The notes beneath the pieces were generated by a model that was not told where the DNA came from, did no database searches, and saw nothing but the letters and a program-made list of their open reading frames with translations. The translations under genes and the position numbers were made by a program. A stretch of 64,000 nt of DNA from Thamnidium elegans (Eukaryota; Mucoromycota; Mucoromycetes; Mucorales; Mucoraceae), in NCBI GenBank assembly GCA_025201345.1, contig JAIXMG010000005.1:930001-994000 (forward strand), in the 5' to 3' direction. Shown here in pieces: positions 1 to 12,429 of this stretch. Numbering within the stretch: position 1 is the stretch's first letter; the number at the start of each line of letters is the position of its first letter.

Positions 1-44
1 ACGAACTATTAAACTAACGAAATTTTATTTATTTTATGTAAAAG

Positions 45-2720
45 GTATCCTTTTCTTGCTAGTGAAATTATTGCTTGCGAAATTCAACAAATTATTGATG
101 CTATTGTTATTGAACATAAGGAAGAACTTTTAGTACAGTTTTGGTCCTATTTAGACCGACCAGCATATCCCAAGAGACGTGCGTCTGATACATCTGAAGA
201 AAAGAAGGAGGAAATTGGATTAGATTCATTACAAGCGTCTTATTTTTGTAAGACAATTGGTGTTTTGTTGTCTAAATATCCCATTGAAGTAAGTATTTAT
301 AATAATCTATCGTTCGGGTAATTTATTTTTATTTATTTTTTAAAAAAAACTAACAAAAAAAAACAGATGATGACATTTATTCAATCAGACGCTGAGAATT
401 TAAATAAGATTTTATCTCATTTACAAACTTCGGCTATTATGGATTTATTATTAACTTTAGTTCGTATGGAAGAATTACCTGAAGGAAAAGGTGTCGTCAA
501 GGTAAATAAAATATTAATAGCATATGATTGTACTTATTCTAAACTTGTCGCATACACACAATATATAGTGGTTAAGTGATCATGGGTTACTTGAAAACTT
601 AATAGAAAGATTGGACCCTTATCTTGATAGTGAGGAACATTCGATTGCGCAACAATGTATATGTGAAATTATTCGCATGTCTCAAACAAGTTTACCTGAA
701 TCTCCTAGTATTGGTATCAATGAGTTGATCATAGATTTAAAAAGGTATATACATATAATTTGATGATTAATACAAGTCAAAGAAAGCTAACAATTAAAAT
801 TTACTAGTGAAAAGACCATGCAAAAATTAGCTAAATATATGTTGGATCCTGACGCACCCAATGCTACTTCTACACTTATCAATGGAGTTTCTATTATTAT
901 AGATATTATTAGACATAACAATAGTGATCTTGAAAGTGATCCAGCTGCAGCCGGTTTATATGAATACCAACAACAGCAACAACAATCTATCAACCGTATG
1001 AATGGTTCAGTATCATTAGCCGACATGTTAAAAGTAATGGGTGACCATGTTCCAGAATTCACAAACTTATTATTAAAGCCTAGATCGGTCAATGGTCCTA
1101 TTCGTACCACGCTTGGTAATTTGGAACCTCTTGGATTTGAAAGATTGAAGATATGTGAATTATTTGCAGAATTGTTACACTGTTCCAATATGTCAAATTT
1201 AAATAATTTCGTATTGACTGCTGAAGAAGAATCCGAATTGGCTGCTGCTAATGGCGAAGAAAAGAAGGAAAAGGTTGAAAAAGAATCTAGTGAGTTATCT
1301 GTGGGTGATTATCTCAAGTCTAAATTTGTTAACAATAGAGCTATGCCTATTTGTGTTGTAAGTATAGTGTGGATAGGAGAAAGAAAAAAAAAGGGTTGTG
1401 TTTCTAACACTTTTTTTTTTTTTTTTTTTTTGTGTAGGATTTATTTTTCGCTTTTCCTTGGAATAACTTTTTACATTATGTGATTTATGATATGCTTCAT
1501 CAAGTATTTAATGGTCGTATGGATATCGGCTTAAATCGTAGTCTTGCTATTTCAATCTTAAAAGATGGTAAATTAACGGACAAGATTGTGATGGCCCAAA
1601 AAACCAATGATGAGGAATGGTAAGGAGAAGTATTTTTTTTAAAAAAAAAATAACATGCACTGATTTAATATATATATATATTTTTTTTTAGTGCTAAGCC
1701 AAAAGGAATGCGTGCAGGTTATATGGGACATTTAACATTTATTTCGGATGAAATTATGAAATTGTTTGAAGGCTATCCTGAAACGATTGTAAATGTGATT
1801 AAACAAGATATTGACATGAATGGTTGGAATGCTTACTGTAACAACGAGTTAAAAGAAACAAAGGATAGAGATCAATTACCATTAGGTGGATTGCGTCCTA
1901 ACGATGAAATAGATGCGCCTCAAAGTGATGAAGAGGATGATGATGATGCTTTAGAAGGTGTTGCTGCTAGTCAATATTCTAGATTTATGGCTCAACGTGG
2001 CGAGGAAGGTAACTTTGATGATGACGACGAAGATGAAAATGATCATTGGATTACTGGTAGAGACGACTTTAATAGAGACTACAATTTTAATGGAGGTGGA
2101 TTTACCATGGCTAGTAAAAATGACGGTCAAGATGGACATGATGAAGACGATGAAGAAGACGATTATGGTAGCAATGATGAAGAGGTAAGTTTTTTACGTA
2201 TATCACGTATCTCTTATACTCATATGACATATATGTATAATAGGAGAATGATAATAATGTCACACCTGATTGGACTAGAAATTTCTCTAAATTTACACAA
2301 CCCTCATCACTTCGCCGTATTCCTAGTCATTCAGCTAACGACGATGATGATGAAGATTATGATGGGGAAGACTATGACCATTTAGCTGATGCGGAAGAGT
2401 TAGAAAGAAGGGCTAATTTAAGAGGTTATAAGGTTGTTACTGAAAACAATAAAAAGGAAATTGATCAAGATGATGATGATGACTTTGGTGACTTTGAAAG
2501 TGCTAACGAAGAGCAAAAACAACAAGATTGGGACGTATTGTCTAATGATATGAAGTCTTTAAACGTGAATAAACCATCTACTTCCTCACCACCACCACAA
2601 CAAACTCATGATGATGGTCATTTAGTCAGAGCAGTTAAAACCAAAGAAGAAGAGGAGTATTTGAAACAAAAAAAGGATTATCAACATGATACAGATGAAG
2701 AACAAGAAGGTGAAATCTAA
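45..2720 (+). CDS. SAPS-family Sit4/PP6 phosphatase-associated subunit (5' partial)
   Basis: Regulatory subunit of the Sit4/PP6 serine/threonine phosphatase (yeast Sap155/Sap185/Sap190; mammalian PP6R). Exons 45-288, 367-501, 569-744, 808-1357, 1438-1619, 1692-2184, 2244-2720, all in phase; about 752 codons are visible. The first exon follows an acceptor at 43-44, so earlier exons lie outside the window. Family signatures include RYPFLASEIIACEI at the start, WLSDHGLLENLIERLDPY in the third exon, and DLFFAFPWNNFLHYVIYDM in the fifth, the hallmark of the SAPS domain. The tail from about 1930 is highly acidic (runs of D/E) and ends in a low-complexity Ser/Pro/Gln segment, as in fungal SAPs. In yeast these proteins link Sit4 to TORC1 signalling and the G1/S transition. 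It converges on the AVT-like gene downstream. Which yeast SAP it corresponds to cannot be told here. Confidence 0.93.
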
Positions 2721-3055
2721 AAAGGATAGAATATATTCAAAACGCATACACAAATACATATATTCTTTTTACACTTTTTGATTAGTATACACCCGCACAC
2801 ACATTTTTTTTAAAAAAAAAGAAAAAAAAAAGAAAAAAAAAAACTCCCCCCCCCAAAAAAAAAACCGCAATACTATTATCCCCCCCCCCCTCCCTCTCTC
2901 AGACACTTGTTTATTATCACTTTTTTTTTAACACTACTTGTTTTTTAATTTTTATTATATCATTCTTCCCTTTCCTTATATTTTTTTAATAATATAATGT
3001 TTGTATTTCTTTCAACCTTACAATTTGCTTAAATAAATGAAACTAACTACTTTTA
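2721..3055. other. Short convergent intergenic spacer
   Basis: Shared 3' region of two convergent genes. It holds alternating poly-A and poly-C runs (about 2809-2895) with AATAAA-like signals near 3033. No coding potential seen. Confidence 0.6.
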
Positions 3056-3935
3056 CTAAAGATTATTTGGCAAGAAACTCCAAATGGTGCCAAATACAGC
3101 CATAATAATAGAGACAGTCAAAATAGAATAGATCAAAACATTGTCCTTTAAAGTTAAATCATGATGAAACAGCTTGACATAACAAATGAGTGGGAAAATT
3201 GCGGAAATACCAAAACTAAAAAGCGCACCTAATAAAGACTTTACAAACAATTAATTAAATCATGGGGGTTTTTTAAGGTTTCCTTTTTTATATGTATAGT
3301 TACCATGACACGATCGAAACCAGGGAAAACGGTAGCTACCATAATGACAATAGCACTAGCTAAAATTCTACCTACACCAGCCAAAAAAGGTTTTCTCCAA
3401 CTATGATACTTGCACCATAACTCTACATTGGCATAGCCAGTAATCCATAACTCCCAAGTCACACTCACTGGGTTCATCATCAAACCGTATTTTGCAAGTG
3501 GGGTTAATACAATAAGCCAAATAGCAAGACGGTTTATCCATTTTGAATAACCCGGTGTAGTAGCCAAATTTTGTGTAATCTGATAATCCCCTTATTCATT
3601 TTAATATATATATACATCATACAAAAAAAAAAAAAAAAAAAAAAAAAAACCTAATACATTTTACCTCCTGCATTGTCTCTAAACCAAACATGACATATCC
3701 CGCAACCGCCATAGTAATATAAACAGCTACCGTAATCACATACGTAATATCTACCATGCGTTCATATCTTTTAGGCTCTTCCATATCACGATAAATCGCT
3801 GGAAATACTGCGTGGCCTGCAAATCCTGCCATCATCAAACCAAAACTAAGTGGCAGGTTATATAATTCGGAAGGAAAAACTTCAGTTTCCTAAAAGAAAT
3901 ATACATGTTACAAAAAGCTGGTATATACTATATAA

Positions 3936-3969
<34 letters not shown>

Positions 3970-5064
3970 GTACCATGGGTTCAATCAAACTTCCAGGCTT
4001 TGTCTTTTTTGAAAATCCGTCATAAAGTACAATAGTAACAAGACAAGCACAGCTAATAATACCAATCAAACTAGTATATGCTAACTTTCTAATTGGTAAA
4101 AAAAGCATGGGAGTTAAAACTAGAAATGAACCAACTCGGATTGTGAACATGTCTACATTGGGAAACAAGGATTCAATACCATCGCCAAGCAAAACGACCA
4201 TTGCAACGCTAAAAAAAAAGGTTAATATCAATGCATTTGTTGTACCTTTTTTTTTTATTACCCAATTGTCATCAGTTCAATAACAAAAATGGTACTAACG
4301 AATGTCCGACCTCGATCACCAAAAGCAGCCGCACCCATATCACCATACGTCGTTGAATTAGGATAAAAGTCCAAACACTTTGCAATTAATTTTGCGGTAT
4401 AATTGGTAGCAAAGGTACAAAAGAAGAAGATACAGGAACCAAAGAACCAGCCAGCACACCTAAAGCCCAAAGGTAAAGCAAGTACACCAATGCCCACTAA
4501 AACATTGATGGAGTTAAATATGGACTGCATAAAAGTAGATCGGATAGGACTTGCAGTATAATGAGGGTCATGCTGCTGCTGCGTACTATTAAACTGTTGA
4601 GAGATAACAGAAGCTACGGTGGTATGTCGAGAAAGGCTTGGGAATAAATGGTAACCTGCTTGTTGAGATAATGTTTGAGTTAAAGTATAATCTATAGGTA
4701 CTAATTTTGATTTGATATTTTCTTCGTGCTGACTGTTGTTAAGTGACTCGACATCGTCTTCACCGTGATGCGTGGGCGGGTTGGAGTTACAGAGTCGGTT
4801 GGTTATGCTAAGGTTCTCGGCCATGTAAAGAGCAGATGTTCTTGAGTAGGATCCAGCAAACGATTCGATTTGGCCACGCAGAGAAAAGGAAGGTGAACCT
4901 ACCGGAGTACTATTTATGGAATCACCTGCAGCGCTGTAATAATAGCTGCTGTTATTATCATCTAGGACAGCACCGTATCTAGGACTTGGAGTGTTCAGAT
5001 GAGAAGGATGGGTATTAAGAGGTACTCTTATATGGACAGGTGAAGAAGGCTTGCTATCAGACAT
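3056..5064 (-). CDS. Vacuolar amino-acid transporter, AVT1-like (Aa_trans/SLC32 family)
   Basis: Proton-coupled amino-acid transporter of the AAAP superfamily, by homology to yeast Avt1 expected in the vacuolar membrane importing neutral amino acids. Exons in transcript order 5064-4262, 4208-3974, 3889-3665, 3579-3304, 3238-3056; 573 aa with all phases closing. Residues 1 to about 180 form a Ser/Asn-rich cytosolic tail with a basic, proline-rich start. The transmembrane core begins with SIFNSINVLVGIGVLALPLG, the signature first helix of AVT1/VGAT proteins. Later hallmarks are SFGLMMAGFAGHAVFPAIYRDM and EITQNLATTPGYSKW at the exon 3/4 junction. About ten to eleven hydrophobic segments follow. 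The start Met precedes a Ser-rich tail with no ATG closer to the core that keeps it. The 3' intron between exons 2 and 3 contains a TA microsatellite (3939-3968). Confidence 0.93.
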
Positions 5065-5785
5065 GAATGAAAAAAAAAAGGAATAAAAGTAATTTGATAC
5101 AATATAAAAAAAAAAGCCTGTATTATTTATATAGTTTTTTATATGAAACTGTTTGATAATCCTGAAAAAAAAAACAATCTTTAACTCCTCCCCCAGTAAA
5201 ATTTTCTGAACGTTAAAAAATATTTATTCCCCCCTCCCTCCCCCCCTCTTTTCAGCTATGTTTCTTATTCTAATATAGCCTTTTTATCATCCAGTCTTAT
5301 TACTTTTTTTCATAACAAGTTAAAAAGGTTGCACAGACATTTTTTTTTTACAGAGTTGCACAAGGCGGGAATGTTTCTTTTAGTTTCTCCATAGTTTAGA
5401 TATTTCCTATTTGCGTAAGGTAAGAGAAAGAGAGAGTTATTTCTTTTTTAAATCGCAATAGTGCTTCGATTTTCGAGAATATGCATGTAGTATTTCTCTC
5501 AAATAAAAAGATTGTAATTCCTTTTTTTTTAAAAAAATAATGATAATAATCGTGTATCCTTGTTTATTTCAACGCTTTTAACAATGGTTAAATTGCATTT
5601 TTTTTTTTCTTTAACCAAGGCACAACTTCTTTACAAACAATAAAATAATAAAACTCCCGCAGCGGGTAATATATTCGGACAAAGAGTCTTTGTCCGCTCA
5701 CTTTTTAGGTTATAACGAACAGACAGCTTTAGTAAACTAGATAGTACGTATCATGAATCCTTTTAAAAAAAGTCAAAGATGTCCT

Positions 5786-5871
5786 GTTTATCGCTCAATA
5801 GACAACGCATTAGTGAAAACCCAAAAGCCGACTTATATTTATCGCTCAATAGACAATACACTAGTAAAAAG
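5786..5871 (+). repeat. Two-copy direct repeat in the bZIP upstream region
   Basis: The sequence TTATCGCTCAATAGACAA occurs at about 5788 and again 51 bp later at about 5839. Similarity continues for about 15 more bases (CRCWAGTRAAAA-type). The two units are the only recognisable ordered sequence in a homopolymer-dominated spacer. They could be paired protein-binding sites or the remnant of a short tandem duplication. Confidence 0.7.
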
Positions 5872-7227
5872 AGAGCACCGGACTTGTTGCATTTAGTAAT
5901 TCTATTTTTTTTTTAAAAGAGTATATACTTTTTTTACATTAGAATACTTTCGAATAAATAAAATGTATAAAGTTCCTGTCATTTTTTTTTCGTGTGGTAC
6001 TACCAGTTTCAAAAATTTACTTTACCCCCCATTTTTTATAATGTATTATATTGAAGCCCACAAAATGAATAAAACCTTGAAGTAACAATATGTTTTGCTT
6101 CAACTTTTTTTGTTTTTTTTTTGTTTGCATCTCTTTGTACCCCCGTACGATCGAAAATAATTTGTTTTCTCTGTTTCTTTTATAATATTTCGTTCTCTTA
6201 ACATATGCGAAAAAAGGGACCAAAATGTAGCCACTAACAAAAAAATATACTAGCCACTATATATAATGTTACCCTATCACGAAAAATTGGTCATTTATAA
6301 ACGTGATAGATCGAAATTATCGCGGGTTGTCATGCTTTCCTCCCTCAAGTATTCGCCTTACATGTATAGGATGTATATATATAAAGAGCATACATCAACA
6401 GAAAAATAGATAAATTATAAAAGGTTCTGCTTGTTTTGAAACATGACAAGTTTTAGGTTCTCGGGACAATTCTTTTTTTTTTTTCTTTTTTTTTTCTTTT
6501 TTTTTTTCTTTTTTGTGTGTTACAGGCTATTCTTTTAAAGATCGCAAATGAACAAAGTATTAGGGAATAATATATTATGCGCTCATTTAATGTTAAAAAA
6601 GACCGTTTCAACTAAAAAAGGCAGAAAATCTATATTATCCCTTCGGTTTCCCAAAAAAAAAAAAAAAAAACGGGCTCCCTTCCATTCGTTTCACCTTTTT
6701 TCTGTTGTTTGAATTTGCCTCAAAAAAAAAAAAAATGACGTTACTCAAAAATAACATCATTATCATGTTAGAAACCACATGAGAAACCATTTTAACATTT
6801 ATAAAAAATCTCGATCCTTTTTTCTAATTGCAGGCCAATCACTTTTTATCGATTAGAAGCATTACTTTTCTTAATAAAAAGAATTTAAATTTCAACTAAA
6901 CTTTGAGCGTATTTCTCGATCAAAAAAAAAAAAAAGAAAAAGAGGGGGTCGGTCCAGAAAAATAAATATCCCTGCAGCAAATGGGATCGTGTAACAATAA
7001 CGGTAAATAAAAAATGAAATTTAAGCTATCAAAAGGATTTTTCCTGTTTTCATTTTGAAATTGTTATTACCGCCATATTAATCAATTTTATATTTATTAA
7101 ATCCTCAAAAGCACATTGTTCTTAGAAATCGAAAGAAATCCTTGGAAATTAATTTAAAAAACTTTCTTAATATATATATATTTTTTTTTTGATTTTTTAT
7201 GCTGATTTTTTTTTTCTGTATTGTAAC

Positions 7228-7408
7228 TACCAAAAGTTCAAGAACCAGGAATTCGGTAAAGGAATCGACAGTTCCACAAATTTCGTCATAATATTTTAAC
7301 TCGATACTTTTTTTCAGGTCCACAAGTATAGTTTGTACGACGTGAAATGCGTAAAAGGAAACTCTATGATGTAATCAGATCGCGGAAAAGAAATAGGTAA
7401 TAAAAAAG
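7228..7408 (+). other. Conserved 5' block of the first bZIP locus
   Basis: This stretch is clearly similar to 22768-22905 upstream of the second bZIP gene, ending at a matching potential donor (AG|GTAATAAAAAAG here, AG|GTAGTAAAAAAG there). It contains GGTAAAGGAATCGACRGTT and GCGTAAAAGGAAA in both copies. In this copy an ATG at 7347 opens a frame (MRKRKLYDVIRSRKRN) that could splice to an acceptor at 7564-7565 and run in frame into the bZIP start. The first part carries a stop relative to the other copy, and about 20 bp are inserted. It is either a 5' UTR exon or an N-terminal coding exon. Confidence 0.45.
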
Positions 7409-7590
7409 ACCTTTTTTCTTTTTCTTTTTCCTTTTTCTTTTTTTTTAATTTTTTATTCTCGCAACATTCTAAAATATTCTAAATCCTTCGGTAAAAAAAA
7501 AAAAAAAAAAAAATATACAACAAGAAAGAAATAGAATTAATAAAGTATATATTTTCTTTTAATAGAACACTCTTGTATAATAAATTAAAA

Positions 7591-8579
7591 ATGAACGCAA
7601 CAGTAAGCAATCAAGTCGTAAACGCATGGTTACCAAATTCAAATTGTACTGAACAAAGTATAGAAACAAAAGAACAAAATCCATTTGAACAAAGTTTCTC
7701 GACCGCATCGATAAAGGCTAATACATTCAATCCGTCAAAGATAATAAGCGAAGGTAATGCCAGTCTTGTTGGTGCCTGGGTTTCTGATACATCTTCCTAC
7801 ACTTACGATTCTAATTCTATAAACAATGGTAAGTTTTATTTAGTTTTTAACTCGCAAAATTGAAGGAGAAATATTAACAAAAAAACATTATAGATGTATA
7901 TTCAGTATCTGACCATCATGCTAGTGAAGATAGCGACGACGCCTTTAATACGATAAATCCCATGACTGTAAGTAAATATATATATATATATGCTATACGT
8001 TTTATACTAATTGAACAATTACAGTATCAGTTTGAAAAACAACAACCAAAAAAACATAATAATAATATCAGCAACACTTGCAAACAACAAGAACAATATC
8101 AATATCAAACACAATTCGTTAATACTAACGTAAAATCATCAAGACAATCTTCTAAAGGTTCAAAAAAAAGATCACGTTCAGTCAAGTTACCTGAAGATGA
8201 AGAAAAGAGAAAGAATTTTTTGGAAAGAAATCGTCTCGGTAAGTTTTATTCTGCACAGTATATAGAAGAGAGATGGGATACTAACGTTAATATTCTTTTT
8301 TTTCTTTTTTTTTTAGCTGCATTAAAGTGTCGTCAAAGAAAGAAGCAATGGCTTACAAACTTACAAGCCCGTGTTGAATACTTGGCTAATGATAACGACC
8401 AACTTCAGATGGAAACCGATGCACTGCGTAAAGAGATTATGGATTTGAAAACATTGTTAGTATCTCATAAAGAATGTTCACAATACAACGCAACACTGGT
8501 TTCTAATAATAATGATACGATAATGCAACATCAACCACAACAACCAGTCTATCATCATAACTTTTCTATGAGCAACTAA
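7591..8579 (+). CDS. ATF/CREB-type bZIP transcription factor, copy A
   Basis: Predicted DNA-binding nuclear regulator related to Atf1/AtfA. Exons 7591-7828, 7894-7967, 8025-8238, 8317-8579; 262 aa. The bZIP starts near residue 155 with EDEEKRKNFLERNRL, split by an intron exactly before AALKCRQRKKQW. This gives the canonical N-x7-R contact motif (NRLAALKCR), followed by a leucine-heptad coiled coil (YLANDNDQLQMETDALRKEI). The middle is Gln/Asn-rich; the N-terminus has short Ser/Thr-rich stretches but no clear kinase-docking motif that I can name. At 262 aa it is much shorter than Aspergillus AtfA, so stress-kinase regulation is only inferred. The start used is the ATG preceding NATVSNQVVNA, conserved in the paralogue at 23.1 kb; an upstream in-frame exon is possible (see the conserved block before it). 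Confidence 0.92.
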
Positions 8580-8919
8580 ACAAAAATCAAAATTTACTCT
8601 CGTTTCAGATTTATATATATTTTATTCCAGAATTTTGAACCACCAGATATAATTATACACATATACACTTAATCTACATTATATCTCCTCTCTTTTTCTT
8701 ATGAGCTTGTTCATCCTTTTTTATTTACTTTTTAGTTATACAATTATACACTCATGCATACAACAATTAACTATATATACAGTGGGGCCTACCCCAAAAA
8801 TTTACTCTTTTAACAATTAAATCGCTTTTATTTCATTCATATAACATAACAACCTTATCACGTTTTGAACTTACTAACAAAATATAGAAGGGATCTTACC
8901 TTCATCATAAAAAAAAAGG

Positions 8920-9350
8920 AATAAGAATTGCTTATCAAAAGTCGTCGTTATGTTTAGGAAAATGGGTATTAGTTACATTAGCCCCAAAGGTCTCAACATA
9001 ATTAAGCATACGAAATAATTCTGTTTACGGAATTATTCAAAGGTGGGAAACAAGTAAGGGATGATTCTAACAAGATAAAAAAAAAAAAAAAAAAAAAAAC
9101 TAAAACGGAAAGGGGTCCATCATTATTTGGGGCTGATGGAGTGGGACCTTTGGTCATGCAAGACAGTAAAGCCGACCAAGACATTTATGTCCAACGTTTT
9201 CTTCATTAGTTTGAAGAATTGATAGAACAAAAGATTAAAACCTTTGTTTTCAAAGAAGATGGCACTACTTGTTTTCTTTTTTTTTATATACTAATTTTTT
9301 CAATAGCACATGTTGTGCCCTCGTCATCCTAAAGAATGATTTTACATTTG
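8920..9350 (+). pseudogene. Degenerate Tc1/mariner transposase fragment
   Basis: Plus-strand translation gives GPSLFGADGVGPLVMQDSK followed by DQDIYVQRFL, a stop, and then FVFKEDGTTC. These match the order of Tc1 DDE-domain motifs (the GGGSxMxWG, GPL and FxQDxAxxH blocks). The frame is broken by a stop at about 9208, and a 24 nt poly-A run interrupts the segment at 9077-9099. The N-terminal DNA-binding part is not recognisable. A dead relic. Its end marks the start of the repeat island. Confidence 0.6.
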
Positions 9351-11371
9351 ATCTTCTAAACTAAATTATCGTATTCATACAATTAATAAGGTTCAATGGG
9401 AGACAACACATATTGTTATATACTCTGTGTCAGGCGTTTGAGCGCATAGTTAGACGACAAGAAATACATGTTTGAGGAGTTTGTTTGTTGAGTAATATAT
9501 ACAGGGATATAATAGTTTCAATTATGTACAGAAGAAGCGGCGAGATAGTTATAGTTATACGGAGGAAGTAGGTTTTTTTTTTATAGACGAGAGGAGTAGA
9601 AGTTGAGTTGTTTACAGGAGAAGGGGGTATATATTTTGGGTGTCTCGAGGTGATTCGACCTTTACAGACACTTGATGAAAGGATCTAGTCCTCTCACCAG
9701 TTGATGTATATGTGTGTTTATTTTAAGAAAGGTGTGGGGCGGAGTCTTTACGAGAGGTACGCCTTTTATATTTGATGGCCACTAAGCGTTCCCAGGTCTC
9801 GGTTGTTTTTTCTGTCTCTTGGCAGCAAGTTTAGAATCACTTGTATCTGAGCTGGAAGAAACGTTACATACGCGACGTTTGATGAAAGAACGACATTATC
9901 AGATACATCACTCTTTAAAAGAACTAATGTATTAATGGTAATACAATAAACTTTCGCGTTCAAATTTTAACGAAACAAACGTTTACTTAGACTTATATTT
10001 TATGACTGGGTTTTGATACAATGTTCGCAGCTAAAAACAGTTTACGATTTGAGAAGGTAATCGTTTTAATTAGGGACTACGCTAGCACTACCAATACTAG
10101 TAATTTATAACGTAAATTATATTTAATTATCAATACTTTCAAGGCTCTAGAATAAATAAATTAGGGACACTAGCTTACCAATTTTACGAACAACTACTGT
10201 ATTTTATCAACATATATATATAGTGTGCGTTATTATTAAGATAAACTACAATTGGATTATCTGATTGATTTTGAAACACTATCAATTTCTATAGTATAAA
10301 AGATTATAATAGTCTTGACTTTCGAATACCAGGGCACTATTACTCTTACATAAATAATATATGTTATAGCTACAAACTTAAGGAAATTCATGCCAAATTC
10401 GTTTATTTTTTTACGGCGTCATTATCGCCGCTGTAGGAACTTTTTTTTTTTTTATGTAAACACCACTCTTTTCAATTTTATATCCCTTTTCTTCAATCAT
10501 TTATCCTACTTAATATTTAAATATCTTTCTTCGGAGATAGGATGCGTAGAAATAGGTTTGCTTGATAAAGAGCCTACTGGTACTAAAGAACTTTGAGAAA
10601 AGAATATGAAGATCCCAAAGATGATCAAGACTTTCTGTTGTAGGATGCTTGAACAATATCTTACCTCAGAAGCTAACAACATTAAAACTGTGGGATATAT
10701 AATCAGCGATACGCCTTAGCATTATATATATATGTTAGTAATTCTTTGTGTAAAATCGGATTATATATTTCTGGTTTGAAGACATCTTCTTATTGTTCTG
10801 TCTCCTTTCTCTCCTGCACTGACAGGCTTAAGACACCTGAATCTGTGAAAGAAATCCCTTCCTTCTTCCCCCTCATACTCTCACTCGTGTACAATTGTCC
10901 TCAAATTATGAGGCGCACTGACCAATACTTTGAGACAATTAGATCGAGAGTTACTTTGGGTAAACCAAAGAGTAAACCTTACTTCCCTTATTGCAACTTT
11001 TTTTTTAAGTTTTTAAAATAAATATTTAAAGGATATAATAAGATATCTTGTGCTTAATTTCCCGGTACTTTATGAATTACTAAATCGATTTATCTAAGTA
11101 TGAAATAAAAATGAAAATTATAAAGACAAATAGCTTTGTCAGTGTATATGTAAATATAACGATCAGAGAAAATGTAAGAGTAAAAAATCTCTAAACACCA
11201 CAGGTGTCTGTTTTAATTTTCATAACTAAGCGTTTCTGTCGGCTTATTTTTAGTTATCGCCCTTCTTCGATGTCCTGAAATCTAAAGAAACCAAATCTTT
11301 TCGAAAAAAAAAAGTCGATAGCTTTACACGAAATGATAGAGAGACGATAATAAAATAAATTTTACAAATCA
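9351..11371. other. Unassigned AT-rich sequence
   Basis: About 2 kb without a supportable gene. The longest open frame (10746-11021, +) has no recognisable motif. G-rich stretches at 9530-9780 differ in composition from their surroundings, hinting at old transposon sequence, but nothing specific can be named. Confidence 0.4.
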
Positions 11372-11870
11372 ATTACTTATGTGTCGTTTTAATACATAAC
11401 TCTGTACTATTTTAATTAGCAATAATAAATTTTTTAACTGATTATAATGTTCGAGCTCTCGCAGAAAAATGTACACAGCAGACAAGTTCAAGAACTATTT
11501 AAAGTGTTATAATCCATCATTTTTTGTCCATTATTCATTTTAAAACACTTGTTTTTATGTGAATGTTTAGGGGGAGTGGGTCAACCCCTTTTGTTTTTCG
11601 GATTTTTTTCATGGATTATTTGCGATTACTCCGGATCTACTTTGACTTTTTTTGTGAAAAAAACAATGATAATAAGTGTTTTTTTAGGTGCTTCTATTTT
11701 ATTTAAAATTATATTTTTACTAAAAACACTGAAAGAGTAATCAATCTTAAAATGACTGATTTTTCAAAGCGTGTTTTCTCGGTCAGCTTTGGTTGTAACA
11801 TTTTCATTAATTAATAAATAAACAAAAAAAGACTATTCAATATCTTTATCCTTAGCTATGGTCAAAAATA
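11372..11870 (+). repeat. GGGTCAACCCC repeat family, copy 1
   Basis: The segment from 11372 shares TTTAATACATA.CTCTGTACTAT, TTCAAGAACTAT.TAAAGT.TTATAATCCA and AAAACACTTGTTTTTAT with 15843-16035. It then enters the family hallmark GGGTCAACCCCTTTTGTTTTTCGG at 11577. The following ~290 bp (TTACTCCGGATC, then TTTTTACTAAAAACACTGAA, AAGCGTGTTTTCTC) align with 16270-16450 and with 21387-21680. No open reading frame with a recognisable product. Confidence 0.65.
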
Positions 11871-12429
11871 TTCGTAGAAAACTACATTTTAGGTTCTTGT
11901 AAAACAGTGGTTTTTACTTTTTGTAGTTCTTCGTGAGAGTGCTGTCATGTTATGCATGTCATTAGGGTATACACATAACATGCTTCCTACTTTTTTTTTA
12001 ATCTACTGTTTGATTCTTCAATTCAAACTATTCTTGTATTCGTTGTAATAGGTCTTTAAACGTTGAAGATTATCCAAGTCTTGCAACGTCCACTGATTAA
12101 CAACGTTGTTTGAGAAAAAGCAGTGATTTTTGACCTGGATTTTCTTGAAAAGCAGGAAAATGATAAATTTCACTCCCTACAGTTTAAAAACAAACTATAT
12201 ACATTTTTTATAGTCGTCATTGACTCTTTTACTTGCTTATTGCATGAAACGCTCAAGCTCGTGAACTATTACACTTTTCTCTTCGCCCTTATTGGCTTGT
12301 TTACGGGAAACAAATTCTAGCCTATCAAATCTACATATTTATTCAAACTTCCTTACACTCTTATAAACGAATTTTATTGGATAGCTTTCCCCCATCTACA
12401 AGCACACATGTTAACATTGATAGTTATAA
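11871..12429. other. Unassigned sequence between two repeats
   Basis: AT-rich, no coding signal supported. A 65-codon open frame at 12123-12320 has no recognisable motif. Confidence 0.4.

Larger units (their letters stand above)
5065..7590. other. 2.5 kb gene-free region between AVT-like gene and bZIP gene
   Basis: Divergent promoter region of the AVT-like gene (-) and the first bZIP gene (+). Very rich in poly-T and poly-A runs. It contains a short direct repeat (5786-5871), a TGACGT half-site at 6736-6741 of the kind ATF/CREB bZIPs bind (possible autoregulation; inference), and near its right end a block shared with the second bZIP locus. No other gene supported; open frames here are low-complexity. 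Confidence 0.5.
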
